DNA from: Nonomuraea cypriaca
GTDB taxonomy: Bacteria; Actinomycetota; Actinomycetes; Streptosporangiales; Streptosporangiaceae
Assembly (NCBI RefSeq): GCF_015645445.1
Contig: NZ_JADOGI010000098.1
Coordinates: 1-36,931 of the forward strand
DNA: 36,931 nucleotides
Direction: 5' to 3'
Shown here: piece after piece, positions 29,220 to 36,292 of the stretch
How the letters are laid out: every line of letters starts with the position of its first letter
Numbering within the stretch: position 1 is the stretch's first letter
Notes under the pieces: generated by a model
Told to the model about the DNA's origin: nothing
Seen by the model: the letters and a program-made list of their open reading frames with translations, nothing else
Databases searched by the model: none
Translations under genes and position numbers: made by a program

Positions 29220-29279
29220 GGCGCCAGAGGAAGGGCCCTTTGCACTGAAAGGCCACCCTTGACGAAGTCCTCTGGCGCC
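29220..29279. other. Long nested hairpin in the leader region
   Basis: GGCGCCAGAGGA (29220-29231) and TCCTCTGGCGCC (29268-29279) form a perfect 12-bp stem. Inside, AAGGG/CCCTT and CCTTT/AAAGG can pair. If transcribed it is a strongly structured element; it might also be the terminator of dcd. Confidence 0.55.
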
Positions 29280-29323
29280 GGTGTCGTACACCATACGCAG
29301 GGTAGCGAGAAGGAGAAGGGGAC

Positions 29324-29419
29324 ATGAAGTTCGCATTTCGCCTGGTAACCCGTACCCTTTGCACGGACCATCCCCGCACATCTGGAGAACGACGTGCGTC
29401 TGCGTCTCACGCCACGTGA
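29324..29419 (+). CDS. Possible leader peptide overlapping the DUF47 gene start
   Basis: 31 codons from an ATG with a strong site (AAGGAGAAGGGG): MKFAFRLVTRTLCTDHPRTS, then GERRASASHAT. Its stop (29417-29419) lies 25 bp inside the next gene in another frame, an arrangement that could couple or attenuate translation. There is no other support. Confidence 0.25.
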   Translation: MKFAFRLVTRTLCTDHPRTSGERRASASHAT

Positions 29420-30011
29420 GGACAGCTACTACGACCTGTTCGCCGACTCGGCGAACAACCTGGTCACGGCATCCCGCTTTCTGGTCGAGATCATCAGTGA
29501 CGGCTCGGACAGGGAAGCCCTGGCCGAGAAGATGCGCGCTTGCGAACACGCCGGTGACGAACGCACCCATGCGATCATGAACCGGCTCAACGAGAGCTTC
29601 ATCACTCCGTTCGACCGTGAGGACATCTACCGCCTCGCCTCCAACCTCGACGACGTGATGGACGCCATGGAGGCGGCCTCCGACCTCATCGTCCTGTACC
29701 AGATCGACCACCTGCCCAAGGACGTCGTCCGCCAGGTCGAGGTGCTCGAGCGGGCCGCGGAACTGACCGCCGAGGCCATGCCGCGGCTGCGGTCGATGAA
29801 GAACCTCAACGAGTACTGGATCGAGGTCAACCGCCTCGAGAACCAGGGTGACCAGGTCTACAGGAGGCTGCTGGCCAAGCTGTTCAGCGGCGAGTACGAC
29901 GCCCTCACGGTCATGAAGATGAAGGAGGTCGTCGACGCGCTCGAAGAGGCGGCCGACGCCTTCGAGCACGTGGCCAACACCGTCGAGTCGATCGCGGTCA
30001 AGGAAAGCTAG
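29394..30011 (+). CDS. DUF47-family PhoU-like protein (Pit accessory protein)
   Basis: 205 aa; the GTG at 29394 has GGAGA 5-9 nt upstream. The all-helical PhoU-like fold shows in YYDLFADSANNLVTASRFLV, KMRACEHAGDERTHAIMNRL (E-x-x-x-D-E metal-binding pattern), FITPFDREDIYRLASNLDDV (the DUF47 hallmark P-x-D-R-E-D-I) and a second half NRLENQGDQVYRRLLAKLF, ALEEAADAFEHVANTVESIA with E-x-x-x-D. Such proteins lie directly before Pit phosphate transporters and regulate or assemble them. The pit gene starts 5 bp after its stop. Confidence 0.95.
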   Translation: MRLRLTPREDSYYDLFADSANNLVTASRFLVEIISDGSDREALAEKMRACEHAGDERTHAIMNRLNESFITPFDREDIYRLASNLDDVMDAMEAASDLIVLYQIDHLPKDVVRQVEVLERAAELTAEAMPRLRSMKNLNEYWIEVNRLENQGDQVYRRLLAKLFSGEYDALTVMKMKEVVDALEEAADAFEHVANTVESIAVKES

Positions 30012-30016
30012 GCCCA

Positions 30017-31021
30017 GTGGACCTCACGCTCGCCCTCGTCATCGGCGTGGTCGTCATCGCATTGACCTTCGACTACACCAACGGGTTCCACGACGCGGCG
30101 AACGCCATCGCGACCTCCGTCTCGACCCGGGCCCTCACCCCCAGGGCCGCGTTGTTCATGGCGGCGGCCATGAACTTCATCGGCGCCCACCTGGGCACCC
30201 AGGTCGCGCAGACCGTCGGCTCGGGCATCATCGACGCGCCGGACGGCTCACACGGCCTGGTCATCGTGGCGTCCGCGCTCATCGGCGCGATCGTCTGGAA
30301 CCTGATCACGTGGTACTTCGGGCTGCCGTCCTCCTCCAGCCACGCGCTCATCGGCGGTCTGATCGGCTCCGCGCTGGCCTCGGCCAGCGTGGTGCACTGG
30401 GACGGCGTCCTGGAGAAGGTCGTGGTGCCGATGATCCTTTCGCCGCTGATCGGGTTCTCGCTCGCCGCCGCGATCATGATCGCAATTTACTGGATCTTCC
30501 GCAACAGCCAGCCGGGCAAGACCAACCGCGGCTTCCGCTACACGCAGACCGTCTCGGCCGCCGCCATGGCGCTCGGGCACGGGCTGCAGGACGCGCAGAA
30601 GACGATGGGTGTGATCTTCCTGGCCCTCACCGTCGGCGGTTTCGCCCAGGAGGGCGACTCCATCCCCCAGTGGGTCATCCTGTCCGCCGCCGGGGCGATC
30701 TCCCTGGGGACGTACGCGGGCGGCTGGCGGATCATGCGTACGCTGGGCCGGCGCATCATCGCGCTGGACCCGCCACAGGGCTTCGCCGCGGAGGCGGCGG
30801 CGGCGACCGTGCTCTACGGGGCCGCCATCGGCTTCGGAGCACCCATCTCCACCACGCACACGATCACTTCGGCGATCATGGGTGTGGGGGCCACCAAGCG
30901 GCTCAGCGCCGTGCGGTGGGGTGTGGCAGGGAACATCGTGACCGCGTGGATCCTGACCATTCCGGCCGCCGCGCTCGTCGCCGCGGTGTCGTACTACATC
31001 CTGCACGCCATCGTGGAGTAG
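30017..31021 (+). CDS. pit: Inorganic phosphate transporter, PiT family
   Basis: 334 aa, 5 bp after the DUF47 gene. The N-terminal signature FDYTNGFHDAANAIATSVST matches the PiT repeat (G-x-x-D-x-A-N-A), and its second copy lies in GFGAPISTTHTITSAIMGVG (P-x-S-T-T-H). About ten membrane segments are visible, including LTLALVIGVVVIALTFDYTN, LVIVASALIGAIVWNLITWY and GVAGNIVTAWILTIPAAALV; LPSSSSHALIGGLIGSAL is the first S-S-H motif. It takes up metal-phosphate with protons or ions at low affinity. The PHO box upstream suggests phosphate control. Confidence 0.95.
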   Translation: MDLTLALVIGVVVIALTFDYTNGFHDAANAIATSVSTRALTPRAALFMAAAMNFIGAHLGTQVAQTVGSGIIDAPDGSHGLVIVASALIGAIVWNLITWYFGLPSSSSHALIGGLIGSALASASVVHWDGVLEKVVVPMILSPLIGFSLAAAIMIAIYWIFRNSQPGKTNRGFRYTQTVSAAAMALGHGLQDAQKTMGVIFLALTVGGFAQEGDSIPQWVILSAAGAISLGTYAGGWRIMRTLGRRIIALDPPQGFAAEAAAATVLYGAAIGFGAPISTTHTITSAIMGVGATKRLSAVRWGVAGNIVTAWILTIPAAALVAAVSYYILHAIVE

Positions 31022-31026
31022 GAGGA

Positions 31027-31941
31027 TCACTCCGCGGAGGCGGGGGCGTACATCACGTCCACGTCCCATCGGGAGAAGCCGAGGGACTCGTACAGTCTGA
31101 TGGCCGCCGTGTTGGCCTCGTCCACGTACAGCATCGCCTGGCCGAGGCCGCGCGAGCGGAGGTGGACGAGACCGGCCAGGGTGAGTGCCCGGCCCAGGCC
31201 GGTGCCCTGCTGGGAGGGGTCGACGCCGACGACGTACACCTCGCCGAGGGGCTCGTGGCCGTGGTCGGAGGAGCCGTGGATCTTGGTCCAGTGGAAGCCG
31301 ACGAGCCGGTCGTCACGGAAGGCCAGGAAGAACCCGTCCGGGTCGAACCAGGGCTCCTGCTCGCGCAGCAGCAGGTCGTCCATCGTCCAGGCGCCCTGCT
31401 CGGGGTGGTGGGCGAAGGCCGCGGCGTTGACCTTGAGCCACGCCTCCTCGTCCCGCCCCGGTTCGAACGTACGCAGGCGCACCCCCTCGGGAAGCGTGAC
31501 CGCGTCCAGCGGCGTGAGCAGGGAGCGGCGCATCCGCCAGAGCGAGCGCACCCGATCGAAGCCGGACGACGCAGCCAGCGCCCCCGCGCCCGGGTGGTCG
31601 CCGTGCGCCCACAACCGCAGCGTGCCGCCGGTCAGCTCGAGTACGGCGGCCAGCAACCGCCTGCCGTCGCCCCTGCGGCGGTGGGACGGGTGGATGACCA
31701 GCTCGACGCTGGGGCCCTCGACCTCGTCCGTGGGGTCGACGTGGGCGTAGCCCGCCAGGGCCTCCCGGTCGTAGAGCAGCAGCGAGCGGGCCTGGGGGTC
31801 GCCGCCGTAACGCAGGTGGAGCATCACGTGTTCGTTGAGCGGCCGGATGCCGTCCGCCTCCGTCGCCGCCTCGACCAGGCCGAGCACGTCGGCGATCTCT
31901 TCGTCATCGAGCCGTTCTTGGACCTTCACGAGCACACTCAC
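31027..31941 (-). CDS. mshD: Mycothiol synthase (MshD)
   Basis: 304 aa from the GTG at 31941, which has TAGAGT 7 nt upstream; a GTG four codons later is possible. Two GNAT domains as in MshD: the N-terminal one with YAHVDPTDEVEGPSVELVIH, PSHRRRGDGRRLLAAVLEL and the active C-terminal one with GFHWTKIHGSSDHGHEPLGE, VYVVGVDPSQQGTGLGRALT, LYVDEANTAAIRLYESLGFS. The KIHG/YVVGVDPSQQG motifs are diagnostic. It adds acetyl from acetyl-CoA to Cys-GlcN-Ins to make mycothiol, the thiol of actinobacteria. It converges with pit, with 5 bp between the genes. Confidence 0.95.
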   Translation of the reverse strand: MSVLVKVQERLDDEEIADVLGLVEAATEADGIRPLNEHVMLHLRYGGDPQARSLLLYDREALAGYAHVDPTDEVEGPSVELVIHPSHRRRGDGRRLLAAVLELTGGTLRLWAHGDHPGAGALAASSGFDRVRSLWRMRRSLLTPLDAVTLPEGVRLRTFEPGRDEEAWLKVNAAAFAHHPEQGAWTMDDLLLREQEPWFDPDGFFLAFRDDRLVGFHWTKIHGSSDHGHEPLGEVYVVGVDPSQQGTGLGRALTLAGLVHLRSRGLGQAMLYVDEANTAAIRLYESLGFSRWDVDVMYAPASAE

Positions 31942-31948
31942 AGAACGA

Positions 31949-31954
31949 ACTCTA
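31949..31954 (-). promoter_or_regulatory. -10 hexamer of mshD, leaderless geometry
   Basis: TAGAGT on the minus strand ends 7 nt before the GTG. Right of it CTGGCAAAT occurs twice (31964-31972 and 31989-31997) in the gap shared with the nucleotidase gene. Confidence 0.4.
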
Positions 31955-32049
31955 GGCGTACTACTGGCAAATAACGCCATGTGACAGCCTGGCAAATCGT
32001 TACCTTTGCGACATGGGACGCATAGGTTGCCCCCGTAACGTCTTGGGCC

Positions 32050-33831
32050 ATGACGTCTCGTTCCTTCCTCCGGCTGGCGCTGGCCGGAGCCGTCGCCTCG
32101 GGTGCGGTCATGCTCACGACGCTCCCGGCGGATGCGAGCAAGGCCCCACGGACGGTTCCCGTGCGGCTGCTCGCGCTCAATGACTTCCACGGCAACCTCG
32201 AACCTCCGACCGGGTCGTCCGGCCGGATGGTGGACGAGCAGGGCAACACCGTCGACGCCGGCGGTGCCGCGTACATCGCCACGCACATGAAGGCCCTGGC
32301 CGACAAGAACACCATCGCCGTGGCCCAGGGCGACCTCATCGGGGCGACGCCGCTGATCTCGGCGGCCTACCACGACGAGCCGTCGGTCGAGTTCCTCGGC
32401 AAGCTGGGGCTCAAGGTGGCCGCGGTCGGCAACCACGAGTTCGACGAGGGCTACACCGAGCTGCGGCGGATCATGAAGGGCGGCTGCCACCCGGTCGACG
32501 GCTGCTCGCCGGCCGGTAAGTGGAAGGGCGCGCAGTACGACTACGTCGGCGCGAACGTCCTGTTCAAGAACCCGAACGAGAAGACCGACGCGCTGGCCGC
32601 GCTCGGGCGGCAGCCGCAGATCAAGAAGCTGCTGTCCGACTGGGGCGTGCCCGCGCTGCCACCCGTCTCCATCAAGTGGATGAACGGGGTGCCGATCGGG
32701 TTCATCGGCGCGGTCACGCAGACCACGCCGAGCATCGTCACCAGCGAGGGCATCAAGGACCTCGAGTTCGTGGACGAGGTCAAGGCCGCGAACGTCGCCT
32801 CCAAGCTGCTCAAGCTCGTGGGCGTGAAGGCCCAGGTCGTGCTGGTGCACGAGGGCGACCAGGTGAACGCCGGTCAGTCGCCCGACGCCTGCGCCGCCGT
32901 CCCTGGTGCGGGCAGCCGCATCGCCACGCAGGTGGACGCGGAGGTCGACCTGATCCTCAGCGGGCACTCGCACCAGGCGTACGTGTGCAAGGTCAAGGAC
33001 CCGGCGGGCCACGACCGCGTGTTCTCGCAGGGCGGCTCGTTCGGGCGGGTGATCACGCAGGTCGACATGAACGTGAACACCCGGACGCGCGACATCGACC
33101 GCGCCTCGGTCGTAGCGGACAACCACGTCGTGACCCGGACAGTCACCGCGGATCCCGAAATTTCGGCGTTCGTGCAGACGTGGAAGGACCGCGTCGCTCC
33201 CGTCGCCAACAGGGCGGTCGGCACGATCAGCGCCGACCTCACCAACACGGCCGCCCCCTCGGGTGAGTCCCCGCTCGGCAACCTCATCGCCGACGCCCAA
33301 CTGGCCGCCACCAAGACCGGCGGCAACGCGCAGATCGCGCTGATGAACCCGGGCGGCGTGCGGGCCACGCTGACGTACGCGGGTTCGCCGGCGAACGAGG
33401 GCGACGGGGTGGTCACGTACGGCGAGGCGTTCGCGGTGCAGCCGTTCAACAACCTCATGCAGGTGGTCACGCTGACCGGCGCCCAGCTCAAGACGGTGCT
33501 GGAGCAGCAGTTCACGGGCGGGCCGAACAACCAGGCGTTCACCAAGATCCTGCAGCCCTCGGCGAACTTCACCTACACCTACAGCGCGAGCGCCGCCTGG
33601 GGCGCCAAGGTCTCGGACATGAAGATCGACGGGGTCGCGGTGACGGACACGCAGTCCATCCGGGTCGCGGCGAACAACTTCCTGGTGGGCGGCGGGGACG
33701 CGTTCCTCGCCTTCCAGGAGGGCACCGACCTGTGGAGCGGGCCGCTGGACATCGACGCCTTCGTCGACTACCTCGGCCAGAACACTTCCATCGCCCCGCC
33801 CGCCACCAATCGCATCACCGTCGTCGGCTGA
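32050..33831 (+). CDS. Secreted bifunctional metallophosphatase/5'-nucleotidase (UshA-like)
   Basis: 593 aa with a signal peptide (FLRLALAGAVASGAVMLTTL, cleavage near ADA-SK). The calcineurin-like metal site is complete: LLALNDFHGNLEP (D-x-H), VAQGDLIGATP (G-D), AAVGNHEFDEG (G-N-H-E), VLVHEGDQ and LILSGHSHQAY (G-H-S-H). The C-terminal 5'-nucleotidase domain has NLIADAQLAATK, ALMNPGGVRATL, FAVQPFNNLMQVVTLTG and VAANNFLVGGGDAF with the substrate-stacking residues. It removes phosphate from extracellular nucleotides, which would feed the Pit transporter nearby. There is no cell-wall sorting signal, so it is released or lipid-free. It is divergent from mshD. Confidence 0.95.
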   Translation: MTSRSFLRLALAGAVASGAVMLTTLPADASKAPRTVPVRLLALNDFHGNLEPPTGSSGRMVDEQGNTVDAGGAAYIATHMKALADKNTIAVAQGDLIGATPLISAAYHDEPSVEFLGKLGLKVAAVGNHEFDEGYTELRRIMKGGCHPVDGCSPAGKWKGAQYDYVGANVLFKNPNEKTDALAALGRQPQIKKLLSDWGVPALPPVSIKWMNGVPIGFIGAVTQTTPSIVTSEGIKDLEFVDEVKAANVASKLLKLVGVKAQVVLVHEGDQVNAGQSPDACAAVPGAGSRIATQVDAEVDLILSGHSHQAYVCKVKDPAGHDRVFSQGGSFGRVITQVDMNVNTRTRDIDRASVVADNHVVTRTVTADPEISAFVQTWKDRVAPVANRAVGTISADLTNTAAPSGESPLGNLIADAQLAATKTGGNAQIALMNPGGVRATLTYAGSPANEGDGVVTYGEAFAVQPFNNLMQVVTLTGAQLKTVLEQQFTGGPNNQAFTKILQPSANFTYTYSASAAWGAKVSDMKIDGVAVTDTQSIRVAANNFLVGGGDAFLAFQEGTDLWSGPLDIDAFVDYLGQNTSIAPPATNRITVVG

Positions 33832-33842
33832 ACCCTTTTCTC

Positions 33843-33904
33843 AAGGGCTAAAACCCTTTCCATCTTGTACGGCGGAGCCGACGGCACACCACCCGCCGTA
33901 CAAG
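33843..33904 (+). terminator. Two hairpins after the nucleotidase gene
   Basis: AAGGG-ctaaaa-CCCTT (about 33843-33858), then a perfect 12-bp stem CTTGTACGGCGG (33864-33875) with CCGCCGTACAAG (33893-33904). Probable terminators. Confidence 0.65.
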
Positions 33905-33988
33905 GCTAAGGGCCTCCAGGGAGACGCCCTCTGACCCGCACATGGCCGGCCCCCGTCACGGCGAAACGTGCACCAGCCACCGGCCCGA

Positions 33989-34034
33989 CGCGGTAACCGG
34001 TTAACGCACAGCTACGCGTTAACCGGTTACCGCG
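33989..34034. repeat. Perfect 19-bp inverted repeat with LacI-type palindromes
   Basis: CGCGGTAACCGGTTAACGC (33989-34007), 8-base loop, and its exact reverse complement (34016-34034). Each arm contains the palindrome TAACCGGTTA, whose central CG and AACCGGTT form are typical of LacI-family operators. It lies between converging genes, so it may be a terminator, a double operator or both. Confidence 0.6.
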
Positions 34035-34040
34035 GGGTTG

Positions 34041-34346
34041 CTATTGCTTCCAGGTGAGCCACTTGCGTTCTATCTCCGTCTGGAGGTCCACGCCGTGATG
34101 GTGGGCCATGAGCACCACGTGGCACAGTACGTCGGCCAGTTCAGCCCGGAAGTTGACGTCCAGTTCCTCCGCCGTGTGGCCCTTCGTCCTGGCGCGGCCC
34201 GTACGCATCAGGAACGCCTGGGTCAGCTCGCCGATCTCCTCCTGCAGCTTGAGCAGGAACCAGGTGTCGTCGCGGTCGACCCCGATCACTTCGGCGTAGC
34301 GGCTGGAGATGGTTTCGATCTCGTCGGCGAGCTGGCGCAGATCCAT
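34041..34346 (-). CDS. MazG-like nucleotide pyrophosphohydrolase
   Basis: 101 aa. The all-alpha NTP-pyrophosphatase core is present: LADEIETISSRYAEVIGVDR, WFLLKLQEEIGELTQAFLMR with the E-E-x-x-E metal motif, then NFRAELADVLCHVVLMAHHH with E-x-x-D, and the end DLQTEIERKWLTWKQ. Such single-domain proteins hydrolyse (d)NTPs to monophosphates and clear abnormal nucleotides. The length is normal. The start has no strong ribosome site. The kinase gene next to it (ending at 34371) is read in the same direction, 24 bp upstream, so they may share an mRNA. Confidence 0.85.
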   Translation of the reverse strand: MDLRQLADEIETISSRYAEVIGVDRDDTWFLLKLQEEIGELTQAFLMRTGRARTKGHTAEELDVNFRAELADVLCHVVLMAHHHGVDLQTEIERKWLTWKQ

Positions 34347-34370
34347 GCGGCGAAGTCTACGGTCGCCGGC

Positions 34371-35729
34371 TCAGCTCGCCCCGTACAACGGCAGGTCCAC
34401 CACGAAGCGCGCGCCCGGTCTGTGGTCGGCGATGGTGAGTGTGCCGCCGTGGGCCATGGCGATCTCCCGTGACAGCGGCAGGCCGAGTCCGGTGCCGCCC
34501 TTCTCCTTGTCCCTGGCCGCCTTCAGCCGGGTGAACCGCTCGAACACCCGCTCCCTGTCCTCTGGCGCGATCCCCTCCCCGTCGTCGGTCACCGTGATGA
34601 CCACGCGGTCCACCTTCACCGCCACGTCGAGGTCGATCTTGCTGCGGGCGTGCCTGGTGGCGTTGTCGAGGAGGTTGGTCAGGAGGCGGTCGAGCTGCGT
34701 GAGCGTGCCGAAGACCGGGGCCGGAGGGCACTCGTTGAGGCAGATGGGCACCCTGCAGTCCTGCCGGCGGCGTACCTGATCCTCGGCCAACCGGCACATC
34801 TCCACCACGCTGCGCGGGACGGCCGCGCCCGCGTCCAGCCTGGCCAGCATCAGGAGCTCATTGGTGATGTTCGTCAGCCGGTCGGCCGCGGCCAGGGCGT
34901 GCGCGCCCGTCTCCCGCCAGTCCGTCTCATCCGGGCAGGCGTTGGCCACCTCGAGCTGGGTGCGCAGGGCCGTGATGGGGCTGCGCAACTCGTGCGAGGC
35001 GTCGGCGACGAAGCGGCGCTGGGTCTCTGCGGAGCGCTGGAGGCGGTCGAGGGTGTGGTTCGTGGTGGCGGCCAGGTCGCTGATCTCGTCTCCTGTGCCG
35101 GGTTCTGGTACGCGCCTGCTGAGGTCCTGGAGGGTGATCTCGGCCAGCTCCGAGCGGATGCGCTCGACGGGGCGCAACGCGAGCCCGGCCACGATCCACG
35201 TGGTGCCGCCGACGATCAGCAGCATCACCGGGGTGCCGAGGAACACCACGGCGCGGAGCCATATGAGCGTCCGGTTGACGTCCCTGAGGGAGCCGGCCCC
35301 GTACACGATGACGGGGGCGTCGGGCGTGTGCGTCCGCATCGCCATGACCAGGTACTCGCCTTTGTCCCTCGAATGCGGCAGGGTGTGTTCGTCCGAGTAG
35401 ATGATCTCCGGCTTGGCGGGCCGGAACGACGACAGCCGTGGGAAACCGCGCAGGGCGCGGGTGGAGCCGAGCACCTGGCCGTCCTCGGAGACCACCTGGA
35501 TGAGCTGGACCCGCCATGGCACGTCCAGCACCGGAGGGAGCCGCCCCATCCTGGCGTCTCTCGCCACCTCGCGCACCGCCAACTCCACCCTGGCGTTCAC
35601 CTCGCCGTACAGGTTGGCGGGCATGACGATGAGCCCGATCGTGGACGTGACAGTGAAGACCACTGCCGCGATCAAAGTCGCGATCATGGTCAGGCGCGCC
35701 CGGATCGAGCGAGGAAAGAGCCGTGTCAC
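34371..35729 (-). CDS. Orphan sensor histidine kinase
   Basis: 452 aa. Two membrane helices (MIATLIAAVVFTVTSTIGLI and VVFLGTPVMLLIVGGTTWIV) enclose an outside domain of about 120 residues (VELAVREVARDARMGRLPPV, MRTHTPDAPVIVYGAGSLRD). Then come HAMP (ALRPVERIRSELAEITLQDL), the H-box ADASHELRSPITAL with the phosphorylated His, the N-box LDRLLTNLLDNATRHA, the G1 box DDGEGIAPEDRERVFERF and GGTGLGLPLSREIAMAHGGT. No response regulator is adjacent: upstream is a small membrane protein, downstream the MazG-like gene. Its regulator may be elsewhere. Confidence 0.95.
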   Translation of the reverse strand: MTRLFPRSIRARLTMIATLIAAVVFTVTSTIGLIVMPANLYGEVNARVELAVREVARDARMGRLPPVLDVPWRVQLIQVVSEDGQVLGSTRALRGFPRLSSFRPAKPEIIYSDEHTLPHSRDKGEYLVMAMRTHTPDAPVIVYGAGSLRDVNRTLIWLRAVVFLGTPVMLLIVGGTTWIVAGLALRPVERIRSELAEITLQDLSRRVPEPGTGDEISDLAATTNHTLDRLQRSAETQRRFVADASHELRSPITALRTQLEVANACPDETDWRETGAHALAAADRLTNITNELLMLARLDAGAAVPRSVVEMCRLAEDQVRRRQDCRVPICLNECPPAPVFGTLTQLDRLLTNLLDNATRHARSKIDLDVAVKVDRVVITVTDDGEGIAPEDRERVFERFTRLKAARDKEKGGTGLGLPLSREIAMAHGGTLTIADHRPGARFVVDLPLYGAS

Positions 35730-35899
35730 TATCCGATCCCCCGTATTGCTGTCAGTGACAATTACCCAGGGATGGCACTCACAACTACAGGCCGGGTGAT
35801 CTGGTCATATGGGTGATCGAGATTCGGCAAGCGGGCCGCCAAGGCGGGCGTTTCATCACCCTCCGTGCATCTTCCCGGCTCCAGGATCGGGCTGTGGAG

Positions 35900-36166
35900 C
35901 TATCGGATCTCCCGCCACGGCGGGGCGTTGAGGTGGTGGCGGACGTCTTCCCCGCCGAGGTACGGGGACTCACCGTCCGGGTGCCACCCACGGGGCTTCC
36001 CGGGCGGTGGCGTGCCCTGCTTCGCGAACGGTTCCACCGCCGCGAACCCGAGGCGAAGGGGTGCCGTCCACCGGCTCGCTACCACGACGACGACCAGGAC
36101 GATCCCGGCGAGTGCCGCCCCTGACCACCCGCCTTCACTAGCCCGGCGAGCGCCGCCGCTGACCAC
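35900..36166 (-). CDS. Small single-TM membrane protein
   Basis: 88 aa if the GTG at 36166 is used; the start is uncertain because the frame stays open further and no good ribosome site is seen. One helix (WSGAALAGIVLVVVVVASRW) is followed by a basic-acidic Pro/Gly-rich tail (EPFAKQGTPPPGKPRGWHPD, GESPYLGGEDVRHHLNAPPW, REIR). Codons after about 36120 have high G/C third positions, better than the plus-strand frame at 35813-36124, so this strand is preferred. It resembles small actinobacterial proteins of the DUF6479 kind, but that is only an impression. Confidence 0.45.
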   Translation of the reverse strand: MVSGGARRASEGGWSGAALAGIVLVVVVVASRWTAPLRLGFAAVEPFAKQGTPPPGKPRGWHPDGESPYLGGEDVRHHLNAPPWREIR

Positions 36167-36180
36167 CCGCTTTCGCTGCG
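36104..36180. repeat. Degenerate 38-bp tandem repeat
   Basis: CCCGGCGAGTGCCGCCCCTG (36104) and CCCGGCGAGCGCCGCCGCTG (36142) start two 38-bp units, both continuing GACCACCCGC. A partial third (CCCGCTTTCGCTGCGGG) appears near 36214. It lies in the gap before the epimerase gene and reaches into the 5' part of the small membrane protein frame. Confidence 0.5.
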
Positions 36181-36292
36181 AGCGAGCGCCGGCCCTGGCA
36201 GGCCCGCGCGGCAACCCGCTTTCGCTGCGGGCGATTCCGCTGAGGGCGTGCACCTCTGTCGTCGCGGGAGCGCGGGGGCCAGAGTGGACGCC

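Noticed and set aside
35813..36124. Plus-strand frame of 103 codons
   Set aside because: Third-position G/C is lower than on the minus strand, and the minus frame has a clear membrane helix.
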